In this document: positions 7,135 to 14,953 of the stretch, piece after piece
How the letters are laid out: each line of letters begins with the position of its first letter
How positions within the stretch are numbered: position 1 is the stretch's first letter
Source of the DNA: Pedobacter sp. PF22-3
GTDB taxonomy: Bacteria; Bacteroidota; Bacteroidia; Sphingobacteriales; Sphingobacteriaceae
DNA length: 64,000 nucleotides
Assembly: GCF_026239555.1 (NCBI RefSeq)
Contig: NZ_JAPIVP010000008.1
Location: 62,001-126,000, forward strand
Reading direction: 5' to 3'
The notes under the pieces: model-generated
Seen by the model: only the letters and a program-made list of their open reading frames with translations
Databases searched by the model: none
Told to the model about the DNA's origin: nothing
Program-made: the position numbers and the translations under genes

Positions 7135-9519
7135 TTATTTCCCAGCAGCGGCCTGCATAGGATTTTTACCAACCGATTGGCCCCTTACAGCTCCTCCAGC
7201 TTTTGCTTTATATACTTTAAACTTACTTTCTTTTGCTTTACCACCCCAACTATTGTTTGAGGTATCAATATCAGCGGTTTCGCGCAACGGGTCGACTAAA
7301 ATTGAAGCCACTTCTTTATTTTTCACATAGAATTTAGAAGTTTTCAGCTCATTATGTCTCCAGATCTGTGCCGGGATACGGTCTATTTCTTTTGTTCCAT
7401 CTTTATAGGTAAACTCCACAATGATAGGCATTACTAAACCGCCCTTATTGCTAAAACTCAGTTCGTATAAAAACTGGTTCGCATATTTACTTTGATCAGC
7501 TTCTGCAACCGCTTCTATAGGTGGTGTAACATCCATTTTCGTGACTACAGTGGTATCAACAGTTACCAAGCCTCTATCGTATTTATAATAAAAATCCTGA
7601 GCCCCTGTGTTTTTGTCTACGTAGAAGCTGATTTTTTTGTCTTCACGGTTTCTGATTTTAGAAATATCCTCAAAAGCATTTACGGCAGGCTTATCAATTT
7701 TAACCATTCTCGATCTGGCAGCAGGAACTTCTTTAGGAAAATCGGCTTTTGCAAATTTCACGCTATCTAAAGAGATATCACATGGATCGGTTCCGTAAAA
7801 CCATCCTCTCCAAAACCAATCTAAATCTTCGCCACTGGCATCTTCCAGCGTACGGAAAAGATCAGCAGGTTGTGGATGTTTAAAGGCCCAACGTCTAGAA
7901 TATTCCTTAAACGCATAATCGAAAAGTTCTCTGCCCATAATGGTTTCGCGGAGAATATTTAATCCTGTAGCGGGTTTTGAATAAGCATTTGGGCCGAAAC
8001 GTGCGATATTTTCGGAGTTGGTCATGATTGGCTCCAGCTCATCTTTAGGCAGTTTCATGTAATCAACAATGGTATAGGCCGGTCCTTTTTTACTTGGAAA
8101 TTTATTATCCCAAAGTTCTTCTGTTAAATACTCAACAAAAGAATTTAGCCCTTCATCCATCCAGGTCCACTGGCGCTCGTCACTATTTACAATCATTGGG
8201 AAAAAGTTATGCCCAACTTCATGAATAATAACCCCTAGCATGCCGTTTTTAGTGCTTTCGCTATAAGTCCCGTCTGCATCGGTACGGCCATAGTTGAAAC
8301 AAATCATCGGATATTCCATTCCATTTGCTGCTTCGATACTTTGCGCAACCGGATAAGGATATGGAATGGTAAAATCTGAATAGGTTTTAATGGTATGGGC
8401 CACCGCGCGGGTAGAAAACTTGCTGTACAGATTGTAAGCTTCTTTTCCGTAAAAACTCATACACATTACGGTATTGTTATTGGCCTGAATTTTTTGAGGC
8501 ATGGCATCCCAGATAAATTTGCGGGAAGAGGTCCAGGCAAAATCACGCACATTATTGGCATTAAAAACCCAGGTTTTTTTAGCGGCCGATTTTTTGGTTT
8601 CCGCCAGTTTAGCTTCAGCCAGGGTTTGGATTTCTACAGGTGCAGCAGCAGTTTTAGCAGCATTGTATCTGCTTAACTGTGTCGGACTCAAAACAGCGCT
8701 GTAATTAATACACTCTCCTGTTGAACCCACCAAATGATCTGCCGGAACAGTCATTTGCACTTTAAAATCGCCAAAGGTTAAGGCAAACTCACCTCTACCG
8801 GTGAACTGATGGTTCTGCCATCCCTGAAAATCGCTGTATACACATAAACGTGGGTACCACTGGGTCATGGTAAACAGGTAGTTTCCATCGCCTGGAAAAA
8901 ACTCGTAGCCACCACGCCCGCCAACACTCATCCGGTCTGAAATTTTATAGTTCCAATTGATATTAAAGATGAATTTTTGTCCGGTTCTTAACGCTACCGG
9001 TAAATCAATCCTCATCATGGTTTTGTTAACCGTATAAGGTAAGCTTTTACCAGCAGCATCTGTTAACTTGGTAATATTGATGCCATAGCCATTGTTGCCT
9101 GTTGCACTTAACTGATCTAAATTTTTAGTGGTACCTACTGCGGGCATTTTAGTCGCATCCTGGTAATTGGCATTTCTATCTGTACTATGCTCGTTTTCAT
9201 CAAGCTGCAGCCAGATATAAGTTAAAGGATCAGGAGAATTGTTGGTGTAGGTGATTGTTTCAGCTCCTGTTAACAATAGATTTTTTTCATCCAACTCACA
9301 TTTGATATTGTAATCGGCCCGTTGCTGCCAATATTTAACACCAGGTGCCCCACTGGCTGTACGCTGTTCGTTTGGCGTGGGTAAAATGGTACCTAACTGC
9401 TCAAATTTATTCCCATGGTTACTGCCTGGGTTATTTTGAATATTTTGGGCCATAGCCAAACTTCCGGAGAAGAATAGCAGGCCGGTTAAAGTAAATAATT
9501 TATTCATTGTATATTTCAT
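7135..9519 (-). CDS. M1-family metallopeptidase (aminopeptidase-like)
   Basis: A 794-residue secreted zinc peptidase of the gluzincin M1 family. A signal peptide covers about the first 24 residues (LFTLTGLLFFSGSLAMAQ). The zinc site is HEVGH (His433, Glu434, His437) with the third ligand in WMDEGLNSF, about 19-20 residues later. The N-terminal half is a beta-rich M1 saddle domain; the GAMEN-like exopeptidase motif appears as AANGMEYP. It should act in the periplasm on peptides. The first ATG overlaps the upstream hupE-like stop as TAATG; an alternative start at 9507 would give MNKLF and an equally good signal peptide. Confidence 0.9.
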   Translation of the reverse strand: MKYTMNKLFTLTGLLFFSGSLAMAQNIQNNPGSNHGNKFEQLGTILPTPNEQRTASGAPGVKYWQQRADYNIKCELDEKNLLLTGAETITYTNNSPDPLTYIWLQLDENEHSTDRNANYQDATKMPAVGTTKNLDQLSATGNNGYGINITKLTDAAGKSLPYTVNKTMMRIDLPVALRTGQKFIFNINWNYKISDRMSVGGRGGYEFFPGDGNYLFTMTQWYPRLCVYSDFQGWQNHQFTGRGEFALTFGDFKVQMTVPADHLVGSTGECINYSAVLSPTQLSRYNAAKTAAAPVEIQTLAEAKLAETKKSAAKKTWVFNANNVRDFAWTSSRKFIWDAMPQKIQANNNTVMCMSFYGKEAYNLYSKFSTRAVAHTIKTYSDFTIPYPYPVAQSIEAANGMEYPMICFNYGRTDADGTYSESTKNGMLGVIIHEVGHNFFPMIVNSDERQWTWMDEGLNSFVEYLTEELWDNKFPSKKGPAYTIVDYMKLPKDELEPIMTNSENIARFGPNAYSKPATGLNILRETIMGRELFDYAFKEYSRRWAFKHPQPADLFRTLEDASGEDLDWFWRGWFYGTDPCDISLDSVKFAKADFPKEVPAARSRMVKIDKPAVNAFEDISKIRNREDKKISFYVDKNTGAQDFYYKYDRGLVTVDTTVVTKMDVTPPIEAVAEADQSKYANQFLYELSFSNKGGLVMPIIVEFTYKDGTKEIDRIPAQIWRHNELKTSKFYVKNKEVASILVDPLRETADIDTSNNSWGGKAKESKFKVYKAKAGGAVRGQSVGKNPMQAAAGK

Positions 9520-10103
9520 TAAAAAGGAATTCGTTCTAAAGCCATTTTTAAAGCCAGGCTAAATACGGCTGCTGATATAAATAAAACCCAACTCATTCGT
9601 TTTATGCGGGTATAATTGAAAATGAAAAAGGTAATCAATAAAATGATGATCACCAGAAAAATCTGCCCTGCCTCAAGCCCTACATTAAAGCCAAATAAGC
9701 CCCAGCCAATATTCTGGTCTTTGGCCAGCATGATTCTAATGGAGTTTGCAAAACCCATTCCGTGGATCAATCCAAAACCAAGCGCCAAAAAGTAATTGAT
9801 CCTGATTGATTTTAAAGAGAAATTTTTTCTGAACAAATTGCTGATTGCCGTGATGACGATGGTACAGGGAATTAAAAATTCTACCCACTTGCTATCAAAC
9901 CTGATAATATCCAGCACGCTTAAAAGTAAGGTAAATGAATGGCCAATGGTAAAGGCCGTAACCAATATGAGCACCTGCTTTAGATTAGCATAACTGTAAA
10001 TAGCCACCAGCGCTAAAACAAATAGCTGGTGATCTAAAGCATCGGCACTGATAATGTGCTCCCAACCCAATTTAAAATAAAAGATAAAATCTTGTAAGGG
10101 CAT
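9519..10103 (-). CDS. HupE/UreJ-family membrane protein
   Basis: A 194-residue integral membrane protein with about five to six hydrophobic segments. It contains the conserved HQLFVLALVAIY, TAFTIGHSFTL and GLIHGMGFA stretches with paired histidines typical of HupE/UreJ (HupE_UreJ_2) proteins, which are implicated in nickel or other metal uptake in some organisms. It is translationally coupled to the downstream M1 peptidase by a one-base TAATG overlap and lies back-to-back with a DUF6702 gene. No hydrogenase or urease gene is in the window, so a nickel role cannot be assumed here; a partnership with the metallopeptidase is possible. Confidence 0.8.
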   Translation of the reverse strand: MPLQDFIFYFKLGWEHIISADALDHQLFVLALVAIYSYANLKQVLILVTAFTIGHSFTLLLSVLDIIRFDSKWVEFLIPCTIVITAISNLFRKNFSLKSIRINYFLALGFGLIHGMGFANSIRIMLAKDQNIGWGLFGFNVGLEAGQIFLVIIILLITFFIFNYTRIKRMSWVLFISAAVFSLALKMALERIPF

Positions 10104-10244
10104 GAATAATAATAAGCTAACTATTGGAAATAAAATAGTTTACAACAGTTAAAATTATATTTTTTAATTATAAAAACCCTAAATATCCAGCAAACAAAAG
10201 CATAAATCCTAAATTTGTTACTATTTTGTTATTTAAACCCATAA

Positions 10245-10272
10245 TTTGGTTTAGTTTTAAGTCATAACTTTG
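10245..10272 (+). promoter_or_regulatory. Promoter of the DUF6702 gene
   Basis: TTTG (10245-10248), 16 bp, then TAACTTTG (10265-10272), close to the Bacteroidota consensus. The -7 box covers an in-frame TTG at 10270, which decides in favour of the ATG at 10294 as the start codon. Confidence 0.55.
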
Positions 10273-10293
10273 TTCTTTTTCAATAAAAAACTG

Positions 10294-10800
10294 ATGCATA
10301 AATTAAAATATATCCTACTGTTTTTTTGCTTTGCCTTTTTTTCCGTTAAAGCAGGAGTAAAACATCCGCTGCATGTAAGTACAGCCGAAATAAACTTTAA
10401 TGCCAAGGATAAAATTTTAGAAATAAGCTGTAAAATCTTTTCAGACGATTTCGAGGCAATTTTGGCTAAATTATATAAACAAAAAACCGATCTGAGCAAT
10501 CCGAATATGAAAAGTGCTATGGATGAACTGGTCAAAAAGTACTTGCTTACTCATTTACAGCTAAAAACCAATGGAAAAGCTGTTGCCATGAATTACATTG
10601 GATTTGAGATCGATCATGAAGCCACCAATATCTACCTGGAAGTTGAAAAAGTGGTAGCCTTAAAATCTATTGAAGTTAATGATAGTATTTTATACGATAT
10701 GTTTGATGATCAGATGAGTATAATACATGTTGTGAAGGACGGCAAACGTAAAAGCACCAAAATCCTTTATCCCGAAAAGAAATTCACAGCAAACTTTTAA
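10294..10800 (+). CDS. DUF6702-family secreted protein
   Basis: A 168-residue protein with a signal peptide (MHKLKYILLFFCFAFFSVKA) followed by the HPLHVSTAEINFN start of the mature domain that characterises DUF6702 proteins of Bacteroidota. The mature part is predicted to be mostly beta with no Cys pairs. Its function is unknown. It is divergent from the HupE-M1 operon, sharing a 190-bp intergenic region, an arrangement that suggests joint regulation. The ATG at 10294 is chosen because the upstream TTG lies in the promoter. Confidence 0.75.
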   Translation: MHKLKYILLFFCFAFFSVKAGVKHPLHVSTAEINFNAKDKILEISCKIFSDDFEAILAKLYKQKTDLSNPNMKSAMDELVKKYLLTHLQLKTNGKAVAMNYIGFEIDHEATNIYLEVEKVVALKSIEVNDSILYDMFDDQMSIIHVVKDGKRKSTKILYPEKKFTANF

Positions 10801-10932
10801 CTGTATTTTTTGTATTAGATAATGATTCGGTGTTAAATTACCGTTAATTATGGTCAATATTTTTAGGTTAATATTAGGCTAAGATATATTTCTTGTAATC
10901 TTTTTTTAAATACCGCGTTGTTAAAATAAGTT

Positions 10933-12201
10933 ATGCAGCTAATCATCTTCTCCAACATATTAACGCCACGGATTAAATATATCTTCAATTTCATTTTTAA
11001 AGATATTCTTAAAGCGGAAGTAGAATTTACGGGCAACAGCCAATATTTTTTGCAGAGCGAACACATTAAAATCAGTTACGGCGATGAGGCTTTGGGCGAA
11101 GAAATTTTCTTTAAAAGCACACCTTTGCTTTTCTCCAATAAATTAGAAGAGATCAAACCCAAAACGATTTCGTTTGGAGAATATCAGGTGCCTTTTCCGG
11201 TCGATCGGTCTGCTTTACCGTTTGATATTTTCGCAGCTTCCTTTTTTATGATCAGCAGATACGAAGAATACCTTCATCAGCGCAATATGGAAGGAGCGTT
11301 TAAAGCATCAAAAAGCTATCAGCATAAATGGCGGTTGCTACATAAGCCGATTATTGATGAGTGGGCATTGATCCTTAAAAGCATCATCAAGAAAAAACAT
11401 CCTAACTTTAAATTTCAGGAAAAAAAATTTCAGCACCAGCCTACTATCCATTTCAGTATGTTAACCCATTTTCCTGAAGGTTTCTTAAACAGGGCCAAAT
11501 TTATTTTCAGTGCTGCTTTTAAAAAGGAGAATAATTACATGAAAGCTAAATTTGACAGGGCAACGGGAGTTGGGATTAATAATGAAGAAGTACTCGAGCA
11601 GGTAGAAGAAATTTTTGCTTCCAAAAAAAGCAATCCCCTTTATTTTATCGATTTTCCCGATGTTCCTATGGATTACATCAGAACAGATCGTATTTCGAAA
11701 ACCTTGAATAATCAATCAGTTGGTTTGTTGAGACCCTGCGCCAGTAACAAACAAAAGATGACTGAAATTAAAGAAGAATTAGTAAAGCTTAAAAAAATAC
11801 ATCCAAATCTGATCAAGTTAACCAGCCAACAGTTGGATACGCTAAAATTCCCAATATGCTATTTAAATATCCTTAACTCGGGCATTACTTCCGATTATTC
11901 TATGGGTTATGAAAATGTAATGGGGTTTCGTGCAGGAACATGTACGCCGTTTAACTGGTATGATCTCCAGCTGGAGAAAGTTACACCTCTGGTGGTTAAT
12001 TCTTACTGCTTAACCGACCATATCCTGCAATTTTTAACGAGGGAAGAAGCAACAAAAGAAATACATCAATATATTGATGCCGTTAAAGTAGTAAATGGGA
12101 CTTTTTACAGTAGCTGGAACCTAAAAAGCTTGTCAGATTACCCTAAATACAAAAAGTTAAAATCACTTTTCGAAGAAATGCTTCGGTATTCAGGGAATTA
12201 A
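10933..12201 (+). CDS. DUF7033-domain protein, degenerate polysaccharide-deacetylase relative
   Basis: A 422-residue soluble protein without a signal peptide. The N-terminal 110 residues match the DUF7033 region that precedes deacetylase domains in Bacteroidota (KISYGDEALGEEIFFKS, FDIFAASFFMISRYEEYL). The C-terminal part has the fold pattern of these proteins, including GYENVMGFRAGTCTPFNWYD, which corresponds to a conserved GFRAGxxxPF motif. The usual metal-binding Asp-Asp motif near the start of the catalytic domain is not visible; the place is taken by TIHFSMLTHF. It may therefore be non-hydrolytic. A role in surface polysaccharide metabolism is inferred from the family only. Confidence 0.65.
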   Translation: MQLIIFSNILTPRIKYIFNFIFKDILKAEVEFTGNSQYFLQSEHIKISYGDEALGEEIFFKSTPLLFSNKLEEIKPKTISFGEYQVPFPVDRSALPFDIFAASFFMISRYEEYLHQRNMEGAFKASKSYQHKWRLLHKPIIDEWALILKSIIKKKHPNFKFQEKKFQHQPTIHFSMLTHFPEGFLNRAKFIFSAAFKKENNYMKAKFDRATGVGINNEEVLEQVEEIFASKKSNPLYFIDFPDVPMDYIRTDRISKTLNNQSVGLLRPCASNKQKMTEIKEELVKLKKIHPNLIKLTSQQLDTLKFPICYLNILNSGITSDYSMGYENVMGFRAGTCTPFNWYDLQLEKVTPLVVNSYCLTDHILQFLTREEATKEIHQYIDAVKVVNGTFYSSWNLKSLSDYPKYKKLKSLFEEMLRYSGN

Positions 12202-12285
12202 CTTAGTTAGCACTATTCAGTTGAGAATTGCTACATTTAAGACTTAAACAACATTTGCAGTAAATCTAATATCCCCAAAAACACC

Positions 12286-12933
12286 ATGACGATTTTTGAT
12301 ATCAGCAAGACAAAATCTATTGCCAATACCTTTATTGCAGAACTTCGGGATGAGACCATCCAAAAAGATTCGATGCGTTTTCGTAAAAACATGGAGCGGC
12401 TTGGTGAGTTTTTCGCTTATGAGATCAGCAAATCATTAAAATACGTTAATAAGGAAATTGCAACCCCTTTAGGTGTATCAACCTGTGAGGTTTTAACCGA
12501 ACAGCCTGTTCTGGCCACTATACTCCGGGCGGGGCTCCCACTTCAACAGGGCCTGCTTAACATCTTCGATAAAGCTGAATGCTGTTTTATTTCTGCTTAT
12601 CGCAAAACAAATAAAGGAGGTGATTTTATTATTCAAATGGATTACATTTCTACTCCGGATTTAGCAGGAAAAGTTTTGATTATGGCTGATCCGATGTTGG
12701 CTACGGGACAAAGCATGGTGATGTGCTGTAAAGAGCTGATTAACCGCTACAAAATTGCGGAGCTTCATATTGTTGCTGCAATAGCGAGCGCCGAAGGTGT
12801 TGCCCACGTACGTGCCAACCTGCCTAAGGCAAAAATTTGGCTCGGGGCAATAGACCAGGAAATGACCAGTAAATCTTACATTGTGCCGGGTCTTGGCGAT
12901 GCCGGGGATTTAGCTTATGGAGAAAAGGTTTAG
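12286..12933 (+). CDS. upp: Uracil phosphoribosyltransferase
   Basis: A 215-residue type I phosphoribosyltransferase converting uracil and PRPP to UMP in pyrimidine salvage. The PRPP-binding loop is MADPMLATGQSM (about residues 132-143), preceded by the LRAGLPLQQGLL segment and followed by the C-terminal uracil-binding segment YIVPGLGDAGDLAYG. The length is normal. It is followed by a heptad tract from 12938 and, 60 bp after its stop, by the phosphatase gene. A promoter is not clear-cut; AACATTTG at about 12249-12256 is an imperfect -7 match. Confidence 0.96.
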   Translation: MTIFDISKTKSIANTFIAELRDETIQKDSMRFRKNMERLGEFFAYEISKSLKYVNKEIATPLGVSTCEVLTEQPVLATILRAGLPLQQGLLNIFDKAECCFISAYRKTNKGGDFIIQMDYISTPDLAGKVLIMADPMLATGQSMVMCCKELINRYKIAELHIVAAIASAEGVAHVRANLPKAKIWLGAIDQEMTSKSYIVPGLGDAGDLAYGEKV

Positions 12934-12937
12934 CCTT

Positions 12938-12979
12938 AGTCTGAAGTCCTAAGTCTAGAGTCTTTAGTCCAGCGTCTTT
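12938..12979. repeat. Degenerate heptanucleotide tract
   Basis: Six consecutive 7-bp units: agtctga, agtccta, agtctag, agtcttt, agtccag, cgtcttt. The first four bases are conserved in all but the last unit. It starts five bases after the upp stop. Confidence 0.75.
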
Positions 12980-12993
12980 AACGTTCAATATAA

Positions 12994-13323
12994 ATGAATA
13001 TCCTCTTTGTGTGCAGTAGAAATAAATGGCGAAGCGCAACTGCCGAAACCATGTATAAGAACCATTCCGATCATCAGGTAAGATCAGCCGGAACCGAGCC
13101 TTCTGCAAGGATTAAAATCAGTGCAAAACTGATTATCTGGGCAGATCTGATTTTTGCAATGGAGAAAAAACATAAACAAAGAATTACGGAACGTTTCCCT
13201 CAGGAAGTTTATGAAAAAGAAATAATTACTTTGGATATTCCAGATGATTATCAGTATATGGACGAGGAGCTTATCGAAGAAATTGATTCAAAAGTTACCC
13301 ATTATCTATCCGAACGTGGGTGA
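12994..13323 (+). CDS. Low-molecular-weight protein-tyrosine-phosphatase-like protein
   Basis: A 109-residue protein with the P-loop FVCSRNKWRSATAE at residues 5-18, fitting the catalytic CX5R(S/T) motif (Cys7, Arg13), and a later LDIPDDY segment that could supply the general-acid aspartate. Members of this family hydrolyse phosphotyrosine or arsenate. It is clearly shorter than the usual 145-160 residues; the region between P-loop and DIPDDY is reduced. Short versions of this kind are known in Bacteroidota, so it need not be broken. It lies directly before the 310-bp repeat array. Confidence 0.8.
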   Translation: MNILFVCSRNKWRSATAETMYKNHSDHQVRSAGTEPSARIKISAKLIIWADLIFAMEKKHKQRITERFPQEVYEKEIITLDIPDDYQYMDEELIEEIDSKVTHYLSERG

Positions 13324-13350
13324 TTATCCTATCAGTTGGTGTCGCACCAA

Positions 13351-13660
13351 CCGAAATAGAATTTGGAAATGAGCATGCAGTGGTCATTGGCAGCTTAAGC
13401 CCCGCTTTCGTTTATAGTCCTCGCTGCGCTCCGGGCTATTCCGCTTAATCGGGTTTAGGGACAAGGGCCCCTGCACCCAGTACCCCCGAAAATGAAATAC
13501 AGGCGTAGCCAACTAGCCCTGGTTGCAGCGATACCCTGCAGTAACGAGGTACGAGGAAGCGAAGCGTATAAGCGGAAAACAGAAAGACGTTTAGTGTCTT
13601 GTACTGGCTCTGCGCTCCTTTTAATAAGAATATTTATACTATCTACTGGTGGCTAACCGA
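13351..13660. repeat. 310-bp tandem repeat unit, copy 1
   Basis: First full unit of a direct tandem array beginning CCGAAATAGAATTTGG. It aligns to copy 2 without gaps with 14 differences by my count (about 95.5% identity). The composition is richer in G+C than the flanking genes. No open reading frame of 60 codons exists in any frame across the array. A small hairpin (TTGGTG/CACCAA, 13336-13350) sits immediately before it. Confidence 0.95.
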
Positions 13661-13970
13661 CCGAAATAGAATTTGGAAATGAGCATGCAGTGGTCATTGG
13701 CCGCTTAAGCCCTGCTTTCGCTTATAGTCCTCGCTGCGCTCCGGGCTATTCCGCTTAATCGGGTTTAGGAACAAGGGCCCCTGCACCCAGTACCCCCGAA
13801 AATGAAATACAGGTATAGCCAACTAGCCCTGGTTGCAGCGATCCCCTGCAGCAACGAGGTACGAGGAAGCGAAGCGTATAAGCGGAAAACAGGAAGACGT
13901 TTAGTGTCTTGTACTGGCTCTGCGCTCCTTTTAATAAGAATATTTATACTATCTGCCAGTGTTTAACCGA
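13661..13970. repeat. 310-bp tandem repeat unit, copy 2
   Basis: Second full unit, in the same orientation and directly abutting copy 1. Differences from copy 1 are scattered substitutions, with the densest cluster at the 3' junction (ACTGGTGGC in copy 1 against GCCAGTGTT here). Confidence 0.95.
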
Positions 13971-14105
13971 CCGAAATAGAATTAGCAAATGAGCATGCAA
14001 TGGTCCTTGGCGGCTTAAGCCCCGCTTTCGCTTATAGTCCTCCCTGCGCTCCGGGCTATTCCGCTTAATCGGGTTTAGGAACAAGGGCTTCTGCACTTAG
14101 TATAC
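13971..14105. repeat. 310-bp tandem repeat unit, partial copy 3
   Basis: The first 130 bp or so of the unit, more diverged (about 11 differences in 130 bp against copy 2), keeping the hairpin CTTAAGCCC...GGGTTTAGG intact and losing similarity just after CTGCACTTAG. The HAD gene begins 84 bp further on. Confidence 0.9.
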
Positions 14106-14167
14106 CGAATACAAAACGGCAATAAATAATCGAACTCAGGTTATTTATAAATCAAAAATCATTAAGT

Positions 14168-14175
14168 TAACTTTG
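14168..14175 (+). promoter_or_regulatory. -7 promoter box of the HAD nucleotidase gene
   Basis: TAACTTTG matches TAnnTTTG and overlaps an in-frame GTG at 14175, favouring the ATG at 14190 as the start codon. Confidence 0.45.
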
Positions 14176-14189
14176 TGAAAATTTCTTAC

Positions 14190-14879
14190 ATGAAAAAACA
14201 CATCTTCTTCGACCTTGACCACACGATTTGGGATTTTGACCGCAACGCTGAGGAAACACTAAACGAACTTTATCATACTTATAAGTTAGATACACTTGGC
14301 CTTAAATCTTGTGCCGATTTTATCAGTACTTACACCGAAAATAACCATCAGTTGTGGGCCGATTATCACCTGGGTAAAATCACCAAAGATTTTTTAAGAT
14401 CGGAACGCTTTAGTAAAACTTTTATTCAAATGGGTATCCATCCTGATGTAGTGCCGCATCAGTTTGAAGAGGATTACGTCAATATTTCGCCTACCAAAAC
14501 CAATTTATTCGAAGGCGCAGAAAATGTTTTGAGCTATCTACAGCAAAAATACACCCTGCATATCATCTCAAATGGTTTTAAGGAGACCACCTTAACCAAA
14601 ATGAACCTTTCGAATCTAAACCCATATTTTGAGAACGTGATTATTTCGGAAGATGTTGGCGTAAACAAGCCCAATCCCATCATTTTTGAATATGCATTGG
14701 ATAAAGCAAAGGCCGTTAAGGAAGAAAGCATCATGATTGGAGATAGTCTTGAAGCTGATATTTATGGTGCCTTAAATTTTGGTATGGAGGCGATCTTTTT
14801 TAATCCTTTACAAAAAGAAAAGCCTCAAGATGTTAAAAAGGAAATCTTTCATTTAGAAGAATTATTGAAACTTTTTTGA
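14190..14879 (+). CDS. YjjG-type HAD nucleotidase
   Basis: A 229-residue HAD-superfamily phosphatase. Motif I is FFDLDHTIWDF near the N-terminus (FDLDHT rather than the commoner DxDxT), motif II is the Ser in ISNGF, and motifs III-IV are NKPNP and IMIGDSLEADI. The FDLDHTIWDF start and a cap domain of this size are typical of the YjjG family, which dephosphorylates non-canonical pyrimidine nucleotides (TIGR02254). The product acts in the cytoplasm as a nucleotide house-cleaning enzyme. ATG 14190 is preferred over GTG 14175, which lies in the promoter box. Confidence 0.88.
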   Translation: MKKHIFFDLDHTIWDFDRNAEETLNELYHTYKLDTLGLKSCADFISTYTENNHQLWADYHLGKITKDFLRSERFSKTFIQMGIHPDVVPHQFEEDYVNISPTKTNLFEGAENVLSYLQQKYTLHIISNGFKETTLTKMNLSNLNPYFENVIISEDVGVNKPNPIIFEYALDKAKAVKEESIMIGDSLEADIYGALNFGMEAIFFNPLQKEKPQDVKKEIFHLEELLKLF

Positions 14880-14953
14880 TCATACTCCTTTTTGTTGGGT
14901 TTTGGCATTTGTTTGGCTTAACCTAAACACACACAAATGAAACCTTAATTAAA

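Noticed and set aside
13636..13980. Integron-like attC sites at the junctions (GTTTAAC at 13961-13967)
   Set aside because: Only one junction has an RYYYAAC match, there is no matching GTTRRRY partner, no integrase gene, and no cassette ORF between the repeats.
13351..14105. CRISPR array
   Set aside because: The units are 310 bp and abut directly, with no variable spacers between short repeats, and no cas genes are present.
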